Of a stretch of DNA of 64,000 bases, positions 34,601-47,100 are shown piece after piece (the stretch's first letter is position 1; every line of letters starts with the position of its first letter). The notes below the pieces were generated by a model, which saw only the letters and a list, made by a program, of their open reading frames with translations, made no database searches and was not told where the DNA came from. Source of the DNA: Pestalotiopsis fici W106-1 (Eukaryota; Ascomycota; Sordariomycetes; Amphisphaeriales; Sporocadaceae); assembly GCF_000516985.1 (NCBI RefSeq), contig NW_006917101.1, positions 2,162,834 to 2,226,833 on the forward strand, written 5' to 3'. The position numbers and the translations under genes were made by a program.

Positions 34601-34742
34601 CGGGGACCACGTCTCGTTGGAAGGTTTGGAACGCACTCTTCTGAGTCTCGCGCGGTTGTTGGTACTGCTGCGGCGCATATGCAAATTGGCCGAGGTGCGA
34701 GTTCTGAGGCAACAGCCTCCGTACGGACGGATCGTTCGACAT
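31645..34742 (-). CDS. Zn2Cys6 transcription factor with microexon
   Basis: Exons resolved by frame: 34551-34507, 34433-34427 (7 nt), 34363-33831, 33780-33430, 33377-33096, 33040-32487, 32431-31971 and 31915-31645. A likely first exon starts at ATG 34742 (MSNDPSVRRLLPQNSHLGQF, then Gln-rich), but no canonical donor gives the phase needed, so the N-terminal join is uncertain. The zinc cluster is ACEGCRRRKIKC...WPCSACIRLKLHC, with a 9-residue central loop, preceded by YVFVDEHNRHKRLKVMR. The middle homology region spans ILHYFDLYFANVHPYVPVL through FIGNLHSYYYLSVLMLHRPQ. The C-terminus is Pro/Gln-rich and ends near MWQESVASVYEGGLKRHWD. About 835 residues after the first exon. It is a nuclear regulator with an 8.4-kb gene-free upstream region; the target pathway is not visible. 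Confidence 0.88.
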
Positions 34743-37700
34743 GGCGGCGGCGGTTCTCAAATGTCCCACAGGTCACGAGGCCCTCTCTTGTCCCCTAGCA
34801 AAACAAGCCGACTGCCCAGTATCCCTCTTTCTCATGCAACACGGGGTGACGGTAGCGAAAGTAAAGCGGCGTCCGGAAGGGTCCCCAATGAGTTGTGGTT
34901 TTCGCTTAAAATGGCCGTCGCCTTCGTCTTTGTCTTGGTCGGAAAATAATATTTTTTCTATTCTGAAGCGACAGTGTCGAAAGGGTGGAAGGTGTGAAAA
35001 AAAATAAAAGCAAAAGATCGAGAAGAGGTCGTTTGGGGATAATAGCAGCAGGAGTTCGGCGGTTGTGCACTAAGTTTAGCAGAAGTTCGCAGGTTGGAGG
35101 GGGGAGCCGAGCGGACGTCAGAACCGGAATGGCTGATCCTGGTGCCCTTATTTGGTAGAGAGGAGCCGACGTTTAGGTCGATTGAGGGGATAACGGTGCC
35201 TTATTATCAAAAAGAGCCAGAGGATGGGGGAGTCGAGTAGCGCTAGTGTAGCTGACAAGGGGGGGCTAAGATGGGCCAGGGTTGTCCTGGCTGGGCTTGG
35301 CGCTGGCTGGTCGTTCTTTTCTCATCAAGTCACAAATGTTAACCCGCTGCTCATCAGGCCTAGCAATATGCGGTGGAGCCACAAACCAGTAATGTATGTA
35401 TGATTGTACTGTTAGATTCAGAATCCACCCAGCCTTCTTTCTGTTCCCCTTCACAAAGACGTTGGCGGGCTAATGATGTGGAAGAGTCCAACGGGTAGCG
35501 TGATGTAGAAATGGGCACTAGAGCGACACCTTTTCGGCGTTGTCGAAAGTGCTTGTTTCTCGTCTCTCTTTTTTTTTTCCCCCAGTCACTACTAGAGAAT
35601 GTAGTAGAAGCGAACGAACGCTACACGCTTAGTAGCTTGTGGCGTTGCAATAACAAAGGCCCCGACTGGACAAGACGAGAAGGTGATTGCCGAGAGGGAC
35701 AAAAAGCCACCCCCGACCTAGAAGAACCCAAGAAGCGGGAGGAATCGAGTATGGTGGATAGGATAAGGTAGGATACCAGCAACAGCTACTTTACCTAGCC
35801 AGGTAGCGTCAAAAAGGTCGTCGTCTAATGTAGTCTTCTTCAGAAAGAGAGAAAGAAGAAGTCAGTAACTGTATAGTATAGTATGTTCCCGCCCAGTATG
35901 ATCCCAGTGCTGGTTGAGGAAGTCCGAAAGAGATAAAGAGTATTCACAAGACTAAAAGAGGGTTATCAACGAGCGTGTACAATATGGTAAGCAGCAACAG
36001 CTGAGCCGGGAAAGACAGGCTACTGAAGATCCTTACGGAATTGGCAGCTGCTGAACAAACGTGGACCCTGGAAAGGTTGGAAGGGGGAGCGAGAACGAAA
36101 TAAGTTGGGTAGCTGCTGGTGATAGCTGACAACAATTAATGGCCGGTTTGGTTCTCTTTTAATATCTAGCCCTGCTGTTATCATCCCCCGTCTTCCCACA
36201 GCTTCAATCTGCTGCGCCTATCGATGATCAATAATAGAGGGCAAAAAAAGGCCACACACAACTTCTTAATTAACTGTCTGCGGTTTTGAGCTCAGACTTC
36301 TGCAAGTCTTGTCGTCGACCCATGTACGATTTGACACTGCACAGCGTCCAGGCATAAAGTTGCGTGGATCGTTAATACCTCTGTTATAGAGTGAAACGGC
36401 CCATATGAAGATCAGGGTTGCCGCGCTGAATAGAAAAGACTTGAATCTCTCACCCTTCTCCTGCACTTGACTGAAGAGGACTAGCTGTGGGATTTATCAA
36501 GACATGGACGTACACAGACACACACAGGCATAAAATAAAAGTGTACAAATGGAGAAGTACGTACTCTTTTTTCCCACAACGACGCCCGCCCGCGCAGCCA
36601 AGAAATCAAGCAAGCATCGTATTGTGGGGAGAGAGGATGGCTCGTCGCGTGGACGCCAGGACGCTGCGTGATGCCCGGGGGGTGGTTAGGAGGCAGCAAG
36701 CACAGAAGCTGCAAGTAGTAAATCTAGGTAAAGTATTCTAGGTACACTACGCAGCGGTACCTGTCTGTCCCACGCCCTGCAGCACCGCACCGCACGCCGC
36801 ATATATCACCCCTCATGTACATGCTATCGCTGACATTGGATGCCTTTTCTGTGCCACTTGAATCATGAGCGGAGTCCCAGGGGGGAGGGGAGTGGAGGGG
36901 GTGGTTGACGAGAGAGAGAGAGTGGGATGCCAGTGTGGAGGCATCTGCAATCTGAACCTCGCGTCGAGATCATGGTCCCCCGTTGAAAGGCCCCTCTCAC
37001 CAGCATGAAAAGAGGATAGAGATGGCAAGAGAGTCCTTGACGCCACAGTAACTTTAGTAGCAAGTCTGGAGCCCTGGCAGCAGATGTGAGAAGAGAACCA
37101 CACACGTCTTGGAGGGCGGTACCTAGATGACCGCATCCAATCCCGCACGAGAAAGAAAGATCCTGGTTGCACCTCGCTCGCCGCAATTCTGTAGCGAGCC
37201 TTGACGTGTAATCCGTTTTTTTGTCTCTCCTCTGGGCTCTCTCTTGAGGGTAAAATATCGTACGCGCCGACACCGCACAGTAAATAAGGTAAGTTCCTCT
37301 CTCAGTGCCAGGGGTGTCAATCAAGCTTGAATCACGACCGGGTGTCTAGGGAGCCATGATCACGGATCCCGATGACACTGATGACTGACAGCGGCCGTCC
37401 CATCCATATTGCGAATATCCAGTTTTCCAGCTGGGACAGCGGCTTACCGTATGTCACAATTTATCTTGTTTTTTCGACCTACATATTCATCTACCTACCT
37501 GCCTGCTACCTTAGGCGGCGAGCTATATAAGTAGATATAGTTCAAGGAAGGCTACCTATTGCCCTATCTACCGAGTAAAGTTTATAGTGACTTAGTTGCC
37601 TTGCCGCTTCCAATGTCAACTATTTTGCGCCGTCGTTCGGCCTTCCCATCACTGCCGTGATAATGTTCTACTCACATTCTACGGCCAGCTCAGCGTCGAC

Positions 37701-40700
37701 CTAGTCTCACTCTAGTTGCGCCCATAATCACAGACAATGGCCATTCTGCGCTACCTATGTACAGTAGGGAAAAGCCCATGGGCATTTTGGAAACAGTTCC
37801 AGTCTTTTTTTGGTGTCTTTCAGGGGCCGCCCATTTGCCTAGCGCGTATTTGACTTTCACTTGACTGGAGCACAATGGGTCGGGAGTTCAAACTATCCGC
37901 TCGGCACCTCTGTAGGCTGCTGGACCCTCAAAGGGTGACAAAGCAGGGTCAGCCCAAAAAAAAAATGGCATTTGGTCCATGACGAGCATTTTGCGGGCTG
38001 GAACTCCCCCAGCTCCCTCCCCTCTAGACCGCCACCCGGCAGTCGTATAGCGGCATCCTTTTCATCAGCAGCAATGATGAATGTAGATCAGCTAGCTGTT
38101 TCGCATCAAATGCCAGTCTTGGCCTTTACGATGATCGAGCCTCGCCCTCAGCAGCGGCTTCCAGCATCCGAGGCTCAGAAGATCGAGGAGCGAGCGAGAG
38201 TGTCGAGACCCGAGTATGATTTAACGCGTATAGGTAAGTGGTAGGTAGGTTACGTAGGATAGCGTAAAAAGAGCCGCTGGGCTCTGGGAGATGGAGGGGG
38301 CCGGCAATGACCGCTTGATGTTTTCGTGTGATACCTCGAGGTTTAAGTGGGCTCATCATATGGCCCGTATGGCCCATATGGCGTAGGTATGGTCAACCAA
38401 GCCAAGACCACGTTTGATATTCACTGGGACCACTTGGGAGCTGAAAAAAAAAAATAGTAATCTTCTGCCAGATCTATTTATTTATTCCTTAATTATGCAC
38501 TAAAATGTGATCGCTCTGGGGATCGCCAGACTCAAATCTTTCTTGTAAGTAGTTTGAACGCTTTTAGCGGTCTGCATGTTGGCGAAAGCGAGCAGATCGT
38601 CAGTATACGAGCTTGAAAGGAGATTTCGCTCGAGTTCTAATGTTGGATGAGCATTGGGCGCAATCCACTCCAAGAGGACTCTGTCGTGGAGACAAGGCCA
38701 CTTCACCTACTCGTCTTATTTTACCACTAGTACATACGTTGTCTGCGCTGAACCAACAACTCGCACTACGGTTGAGGCGGCGTGAGAGTTAGAACACTCA
38801 AGCGTCGTTTGTGTGGAGGAGGGGAGATGGTGACTTGATGGTCTGCTTTTGCGCTTCCGCGAGATCCCGTTCCTGACCCAGCAGCTCTCTCTCACACACC
38901 AAGAACACCTGGGCAGGTGCTTAGGCAAATTCCTTCTTCCTTCCCGAACCACCATTCCGTCATTCCATGTAAGTACCTCGGTAGGTTCTGGGTTAGTTGG
39001 CTATCTACTAGCTTCTAGATTCGAAGCTCGACATGTTTAACCTCAAGATCGTGATTCCACTGGCCTGGCCTTTCTGCTCTTTTTGTTGCTTTTGTGTTTC
39101 CGGAGGGGCGTTCTTCCCACGTCGCACGCGGCCGGCAATGGTAATGTATTCCCTACATAGGACTCTCCCACAACCTTACCCTTACGGACCCGGGCCCCAG
39201 TTGCCAGCCAAAAATTCCCAACGAGATGGACATGGTTCCCGGCGGGCTGGTCTGCTGAGCCCAAACCCATGGCCCACGGGGAATGGGCCCCCTTACCAAC
39301 CGGACAGCTCAAGAATTGGCCTGTGCGGGCTCGATCCAAAGTCGTGGAATCGCAAGATGAGATGAGAAAAATCAAAAATATCAAGAGCCAACAAAATGTC
39401 GCAAGGCTCCCCCAGGCTCCTAAGCTCACAGGCCCAGAGCTCGGCTTCCAGCTCTGGCACCACCCTGATCCGTGAGATAGGTAAACCTCTGAAGACTGAG
39501 ACGGAGCCGCACACCGATTATCTGCTTGCGTCAGCTCATTCAATATAGCATGCATAATAATATAGTAGTGCTAGAGTCTAGCAAAGTACCTCGGGATTGG
39601 TAGCGCAAGAAGCTTGTGCTCTTTAAAGCTGATTGTCAAATTGCCAAATTGCTGGCTGTCCCACCCTCTAAGACAAGACTTTGGCCGTTTTAAAAAAAAA
39701 AATCACAGAAATGGTCCGATTGGGGAGCCTTTTTTTGACTCGCCGTTCTCCATTTACCTGTCCCCGTCGCATTATTCATGATCGCCATATTTTAGATACA
39801 CGAGAGTCATCAATTAATCATAAAATTACCCATTATTCCCCCATACGTACAAGCAAAACAAGACCAAGGATGCATAAACCAGCCATTACTGTGACTAGAC
39901 GACCTTGCTTTTGTGCTAATATGTTCCCAGAAGCATACGCGCCGTCTCTTGAAACAAAGCGATTTATCTATTTCCTGGTGGCTTGACAGGTATTAATTGA
40001 GGAGACCCTGTTTATAATGGGGACGTGGACCGGGTACGGTTCGTAAAGTGGGATGGGATGATGGACTATACTAACCATACATCATGTAGTGTACAACCAC
40101 CAGCGCCTCGCTGACGCATGGGGTGCCGCCGCCGCCGTAACCCTACCCTACCACTTGCAAGAAGAGTACGCAGCAAGCTGAGCATCCCCGAGCGCTTGTT
40201 CTACCACTGCCTTTCTTACACCGTACATTACTTTTCCTTATGTTTCATTTTATTTAATTTTCCAGTGTCTTGTCATTCGTTAATTGGCTTTGCCCTTTCA
40301 ATCTGTAGGATTTTGTCAATTTTGATTTTGAAAGTACATATGGCGTGGCTGAAGCGAGGTCGCCGACAATTTTTGAGTTCAACTCTGCCATTTATTACTT
40401 TCTTATGCCAAATCTCCTTGTAAATAGCGCCGTGACATGAACGTTTGCGACTGCTGACTGGCCTGACGCACAGTTCATCACGTTTGAATATCCCACTTTC
40501 ACTTTATTACCTTAACTATAGTATAGCTTTTTATCTTTTTTTTTCTCTCTCTCTCTTTTTTCTTCTTCTCGGATCGCCGGGCTGTGATATGATGTTGCCA
40601 TGTACTCATTAGTTCGTCCATAGGCTTGTGGCTCAATCTAACCCTGACGATCACATGCAAAGTCCTGAGGTACCATCACCTTCAGGCGCTTGTCTACCTA

Positions 40701-43173
40701 GCGAGTGTGACGCTACACTCCCCCTTGCTTGCATTCAGTCAGCTTTCCCAATTCCTTGGGACTTTACTTGCTTGCCGTCTGTTCATTGACCCCTACAGAC
40801 GCGCCCAAGCTGCGTGTGTCCTGCAATCCATATCGTGCCACGAATTTTCTTTCATGAGGTGCATGCCTTATTCGTACACTCCAGAACGGCTTCCTGTCAA
40901 CTAGGCGAGTGTGGGCTTGCGTAGGCCTCATTTTCCTTCTCTTACTGCGTTGGGACGCATGCACAATTTAGCCAAATACAATATCATGTCGTGTGCGTAC
41001 CGTGCTTTTCTTTCTACCAGGCGGCCCAATCCGACGCAGGTCTAAAAAAAAGATCCCCGTCTTGAAAAGACTTTAATTCGACGCTACTGATGGAGTCAAT
41101 CTTGTTACCTCATAGCATAGGATACTAACCATCAGGTGGCCACCCCCCAGGAACCCAAGTTGACTGGTTGTTGCGCGACATCCGACTGTTGGGCCAATGC
41201 CGAAAACGAACCGACCCGTTGCAACAACTGATCAAGTTTGGCGGCTCCATCTTCACCACTCCTATTGCTGGCTGGGTTAATTTTTACCTCTTCGTTGTCG
41301 TTTTTACGGGCAATAAATAAGTAACCATCCATCTACGGGGGGTGGCCAAAGCGAATTTGCGGCGTTGGTAGCCCTACGGCACTTGAGCTTGGGAAGATCT
41401 CAGGGAAATCGCCCAGCTACCCCCATTCCAGCAATCGACTCCGGGACGATGTGTATGTGCTGTTCGGCGTTGTGCCTGACTTCTTCCTGGTGCCTGTCCA
41501 TCGCCGACCCTCTGGGCTGGAGCCGAGAAGCGGGAAGCGGAGAACCCAACACAGATCCCATCTCCGTTTTGCCAGCAGTTGGTTGCGCATGCAAGTGTGG
41601 TTGCGGGTAGGTATGCTTGTCTGCTTGCTTGCTGGGTAGGTAATGGTTCGGGTGGCTTCTTCAGCCCTTCCACAGGGACTTCGATTGCAGGGATCACGGG
41701 TCTTGCTGCTCAGCATTTTCATGCGTCCGAGGCAGGTATTAATCAAAATAGTAACACTCGATCAACATGTCAAATAACTGTCTTTCTTTTGATTCGAAAC
41801 CGTCAAAACGGTGCCGAAAAGGGGAATTGGCCTCAGCCACCACCCAGCGCAAATCGGGAACGACTCCGCCCTCGACTCACCCTCAATACTGTTGCATCGT
41901 CCCAAAGTGAATACGATCGTGACGAAATAGGTAATACCCTTGAAACTATCCCCGGCCGTGGAAGGCCCCCCCGTTTGACACAAGACAAGAACGCATGAAT
42001 CGCCCAAATGACGAGAATCTCCAGTTCCCCTCCAACTGCCCTTGGTAATGCTTACTTGGCGGGACATCCCCATGTTCGATTACGTGGGCCACGTTCAAAA
42101 AGCGCCCGGGGAGAGTATGTCAGTAGTAGCAACAACTGCCAAGCTCAGAGTTGCCAGCACCAAGCCATGTACGCTGCCTCCTATGTACACATTAGTAGTA
42201 TACCTACCTATATCATTCGCATGTGCTCTTGCATGCGCCCTCTCTGCAAATACTGCTGGGAGTACGTGGCATATCGATGATATGGAAACTTTAATATATG
42301 CATTGATCTTACACACAACCTCATCGGCATATTTCCTGACGTTGAGAAATTGATTTCATTTACGGTCGGACTTGTGCGTTATGCCAGACACCTCAGCTGG
42401 CGCTTGTGGCCTGCAAGTCATCTTCACACAGACAATAAAACGCGCAACGCATGGTGCGCTCAGCACATAATTGCATTCAATCGAGTATCAGTCGATGACC
42501 AATTGAGGCATCATTGTCCATTGACCTAGAATTGATATTCAGCAGTGATCCCAGATGTCGATCATATGAGTTGCACTCGATCTGAGCAAGCGCATGTCAA
42601 CATGGTAAGAAAGGCAAATATAATGCGGCGTCACTGCATTTCCATCCTCGCATAGAGCCTCAATGGACGCCTAAGCGGTGGGCGATAATATACCATGATG
42701 TATACCTGTACACGAATACATTTTAGATACCATGTGCAAATTCTAGACTCCAAGCCGTCCGTCTGTCTAGCAGCAGCCCAGTTGCCCGCAGTTGGCGCCC
42801 GTACGCATGAGCCGTTGGCCCCACCCAGTACTCACTGATGGGGTCCACTGAACTAAGGTTAGGCGGTTATCGATAGCATGACAAGCCTGGCTTATCGTCA
42901 CCCCGATACAAGTCCGATTTGGCAAGGCACGACTGGGAGTGGCAACCAACTCCGAATACAAGGGGAAGGGGGAAAAAAAACATCACAGCTTACCAACCAG
43001 CAAACAAACCTCACAAAGTTCAGCGCATCAAGGTGTGACCTCATTACAAAGCTCAAGCTTCATTTCTGCTTGTTCAAACCGACCAAGGCAACCTACCACC
43101 CGAGGAGGCTCTGACACAAACACACACAATCGCCAGACTTGAGGGTCAACTTGCCTCTCCCCCACCTTGAAAG
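34743..43173. promoter_or_regulatory. 8.4-kb gene-free divergent upstream region
   Basis: Between the Zn2Cys6 gene (minus) and CIA2 (plus) no open frame has a motif, paralogue or good splice pattern. There are many short homopolymer and pyrimidine runs (35570, 38450, 39690, 40540), repeated CCTAGGTA-type words near 36725-36745, and an inverted-repeat unit at 41137-41348. It may hold long untranslated leaders, non-coding transcripts or enhancers of the regulator. No tRNA-like B box in a fitting context was found by eye. Confidence 0.45.
41137..41348. repeat. 212-bp unit bounded by 12-bp inverted repeats
   Basis: TGGCCACCCCCC at 41137-41148 is the exact reverse complement of 41337-41348. The enclosed 188 bp has no coding capacity. 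No clear target duplication flanks it. It may be a miniature element or a chance pair. Confidence 0.4.
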
Positions 43174-44155
43174 ATGGACAAAGACAACGCCAACCCCACT
43201 ATCCTGACCGCGGCTCAGCTGCCTACCAGGCAACGCGCAAAGAAGGCAACAGAAATTCACTATCCCTTTGATTCAGATCTGACCGCCGAAATTACGCGCC
43301 TGCCATCGTACCTGACGGGTCCTCTCTGCGACGTACCCTGGTCCTCCGATGAGAGTGACGGGACCGAGGATGACTTCACTGACGAGCCTATCGACGAGCA
43401 AGAAATCTACGGTAAGATTAATATTTTCTCACGTTCCTGCATGCTTGTCTCATGGCGCGCCCTGCCTTTTTTTCCTTCTGAGGTGTGGTTGCCACGTTGA
43501 ACCAAAAATCAAACATGCCATATCGTGCTCTTGCGGCATGTTTCATCATCATATGCTGTGCTCGCCGTGTGTGCGTCAGTGCGTCGTCCATCTGAGAACA
43601 TGGGCCGGAGGAGCGGCAGACCTCTATAGTCCGTCCTATAATCCGCGATATTATACACAAACACGATCCGCAACACTTCTGTTTCTAGTTACATTCCTGC
43701 TGGGTCAGCGCGGGAAATGAGAGGATTATTTCTATTCCTGTCTTTCCTTGAGTACATCAGGCAGCTGACGTTTTATAGATTTGATATCCAACATTTCCGA
43801 CCCAGAGCATCCAATCTCCCTTGGACAACTGGCCGTCGTCAACCTACCGGACATTGCCATCACACCAACTCCCTCCCCAAAGGCTGACCCAAACGCTCTG
43901 ACCCGAGTCCTGGTTAAAATCACTCCCACTATTACCCATTGCTCGTTGGCTACCGTCATTGGCCTGGGAGTGCGAGTCCGTTTGGAGCAGGCACTTCCGC
44001 CAAACTATCGAGTGGACATTATGATCAAGGAAGGCACCCACAGCCAGGATGACCAAGTGAACAAGCAACTAGCCGATAAGGAGAGAGTTGCTGCAGCCCT
44101 GGAAAATGATACACTCAAAGGAGTTCTTGACAAGATGCTCGAGACATGTTACTGA
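43174..44155 (+). CDS. CIA2: MIP18-family cytosolic Fe-S targeting protein
   Basis: Two exons, 43174-43411 and 43779-44155, separated by a 367-bp intron, give 204 residues. After an acidic, poorly conserved N-terminus the domain is complete: EQEIYDLISNISDPEHPISL, QLAVVNLPDIAI, ITPTITHCSLATVIGLGVRV with the reactive Cys (about 134), PPNYRVDIMIKEGTHSQDDQ and LADKERVAAALEN. These are hallmarks of Cia2/FAM96B, part of the CIA targeting complex with Cia1 and Mms19. That complex inserts Fe-S clusters into cytosolic and nuclear apoproteins such as DNA polymerases and helicases. The ATG at 43174 has A at -3. The intron is long for this genome. Confidence 0.96.
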
Positions 44156-47100
44156 ATAATGCATAAGCGAATTCGGCTAAGGCGCTTTCAAGAAAAAAAA
44201 AAAGGAATCAACGTACACCAATCATTATAGTCATCACAAACATCAAGTTCGCTTCGGTACACTAGCACCCTGAGCCTGCTTTCTTTGTGTTCCAAATCTT
44301 TCTGATTTCTGGTTCACCCTGATACCTGAGGATGAGAAGATACTGGTCACGATCATAAACACACGCCGACCTCAGCATTCGTTGAATGCAGGAACAAGGA
44401 TACTACAACCCTGATGCATGCGCTTGGATACAAGGACCTCATCAAGGCGATCTCGTGGGGGTTGACGGCTCGGCTATTTTTCTCCGTCACTGCTCTACCG
44501 ACAGTCATTCTGAATCCGTGTCTATTACCACGCCTACTACTTCTGCCACAAGACCTGCAGGTCCCCATCCAATGAGCAAAGTATTCAATAGCCTGCAATG
44601 CCAAAGTACCAGGACTGCCGCCACGCCTATTGATTCTACAATATGTCCCGGGGGAATCATGAGACCACACAGTATGCTATTATTTAGTAACGCTACCGGA
44701 CTATATTTGGTATGCAGATCGCGGAGCCTCAACCAGGTTCGTACCTTGGCTATACCACCAAATAGCATTGTTTGTATAGTTCAACTACGGAATCATAAAC
44801 GAAATTGGCCATGAAACCTCATTATTAAGCAGATCTTATGATCAGCAGAATAAACAATCACAACAGGGCATCCAGTTACACCAAATCTTCAAAAATAGAG
44901 ACACTCATTGTTTGCCTAGTTCGACACGCGTAAGAAAAGAGTTATAGACTGAAGACACCCTGCGACAGCATTCGAGAAGATGCAGCATCATATCGTCAGA
45001 GACCCGCTTGAGAGGCCTGCTCGATGCTCTTGTCTTCAACCATCTTGTATTCGTCTGGCAAATGTCAACAATTACGGCTTTGGCCATGTGAAAATATGTG
45101 GCGATATCGGCACACAGATACAATCCTTGCCACTCGCAGTGAAATCCTTGGAATAACTTGGCTATCAACCTACACCATGCGATCATTTGTGCCTCACAAG
45201 GGACGATCGTGCTCTGGAACAGGCCAACAAATAGAGAGCGCTTCACGCTCGCGTAACCAGTTTCTGATAGTATCTATACCCACACCAGGAATCCACTCAA
45301 GCCCGTGGAGCCACATCTATCCAACTCCACAACCAACCCAGGATCTCGGCAGTGTAGCCCTGATTCAAGCTGTGGTCAAAGTTACCCAGAATCTGTCCTT
45401 GTGGTAGTTTCGGACCTTGGAGATCACACCTCAACGGATATTTCGCAGTGAGTCTTCCCGTTGCTTCCGAGACTCTTGGTGCAGAATCATGAACAATGGG
45501 CGACAAAGCGACCAATCCAGGCAGGTCTACATTCTCTTGTTGTGCTTGGACGACACCACGAGACGGTGTTCAAGATCAAGCACTCATAGCAGCATGACAT
45601 GCAATATGCAAACTACTATTATATGTATATTGACAACGGCAAGGTGTGCAACACGAGCTTCGTGGCGTCTTCACATGTCGATCCATCCTAGTTTGAGTGT
45701 AATATACACTTTGACCGAAGATCCTTGGCGCCTGCCCAAGTGTTCATCAACCATAGAGGCAAGACAGTCTACGGGGCACAGGAGAAGGGTCAACATGGCA
45801 TATCACCCATGACCATTCCTCGCATATGGTGGTAGTATTACGACATGACCTAGCCTCTTCCAGCAATTCCAGGGGATCGTCCGCGCCTTCACTGCCAGCG
45901 TGGGATTGGCATCGGCTCCAGCCGCCAAATCCCAGATACGGCAGCAGGGTCTGGTGTATTCTTATTGTCAAGAAGGCCATCCAAACATCAAAAGTGGTGG
46001 CATTCTTGCTGTGTCCACACGTCCACACCAGCCGATGCAAGACCATGACAGAGCATAGCGCAACTGAACAGAGGCGGAGGGGAAGGGGTGTGTACTTTGC
46101 ATTACGTCCACGTTTTATTTTTCGTCCGTCCTTCATTCCACCACCATCGGACATGCCACGGCGGGCTGAGCCATAAGATCTACTGCACGACGACGAAAAG
46201 CGCCGGACTTGACACGGGGCTTTCACGATTGCAGAGCACCATAATACGTCTGATCTTTTTCGTCTCAACAACTATGACATTGCCGACACTGTAACGGTGC
46301 CACGATCCACGTAACGCATCAATCTATTTTGCATCGCAAGCGGCGAATTGGATGTCATCGCTTTAGGAATCTTGACAGGGTCTGAAAAAATGGCTTGACT
46401 CGTGAGATTACATTAATTGCTAAGCGCGTTTATCTCTTGGAGGTCATACAGCGAGGTGGGCAGCAGTATGGTACTTGGGGCAACTAACCACACGAAACGT
46501 GCGGAATATACCTACGGGTCGTCGTGGAGGGCCCACCTGTCAAATCAACCACTGAACTGACTACCTAGACTACAGACGGACCTATCGGGGGCCTCGGTTC
46601 TCGGTTCATCAGAGAGGCCCGCGAATACGGAATAACAAAGGATTATGGTCCGCCGAGGGACCCAATGTTTGATAAATTGGGGATGGCACGTCTCTATCTT
46701 TCTCATATCGCTCATCAAAAGGTTCGGGCCTGGTACGCGCTGGCGACAAGATGACACAAATTGCGCCGCTGCCCGCCCATCAGAGTAGAGTGGACATGGC
46801 CTAGCCGAGCCCGTTGTGCCTGGCCCCCGGTGCCCGGCCCCTGGCATGAAGGAGAAAGCGGAGCCTGGATCGGAGTGATGATGGAGTGCGAACGTCTGAG
46901 CGTGCCTTGACCCCCTGGCCGTCCGCTCCCTCTGCCTTGCCTTACCTTACCTTGCAACCTCGCGCGCACCATGGCCACACCCCTCCACCGACTAGGGGGT
47001 GGTCCTGGCCTCTTCCCCAAAACCCTTGCCGCAGATCCACGGCTTTGGCCCTATCAAGGGCTACCGGAATTTTTGATTATTATTTTTGAGAAGTCTGGCT

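Noticed and set aside
35511..36741. Short plus-strand frames upstream of the second regulator
   Set aside because: Low complexity, frequent non-ATG starts, no conserved features.
44386..44814. 142-residue plus-strand frame with an ATG
   Set aside because: Cysteines and length vaguely recall small secreted proteins, but there is no signal peptide, no motif and an antisense frame of similar quality.
44905..46271. Minus-strand frames with weak coding character
   Set aside because: They begin at non-ATG codons, shift frame relative to each other and match no family I know.
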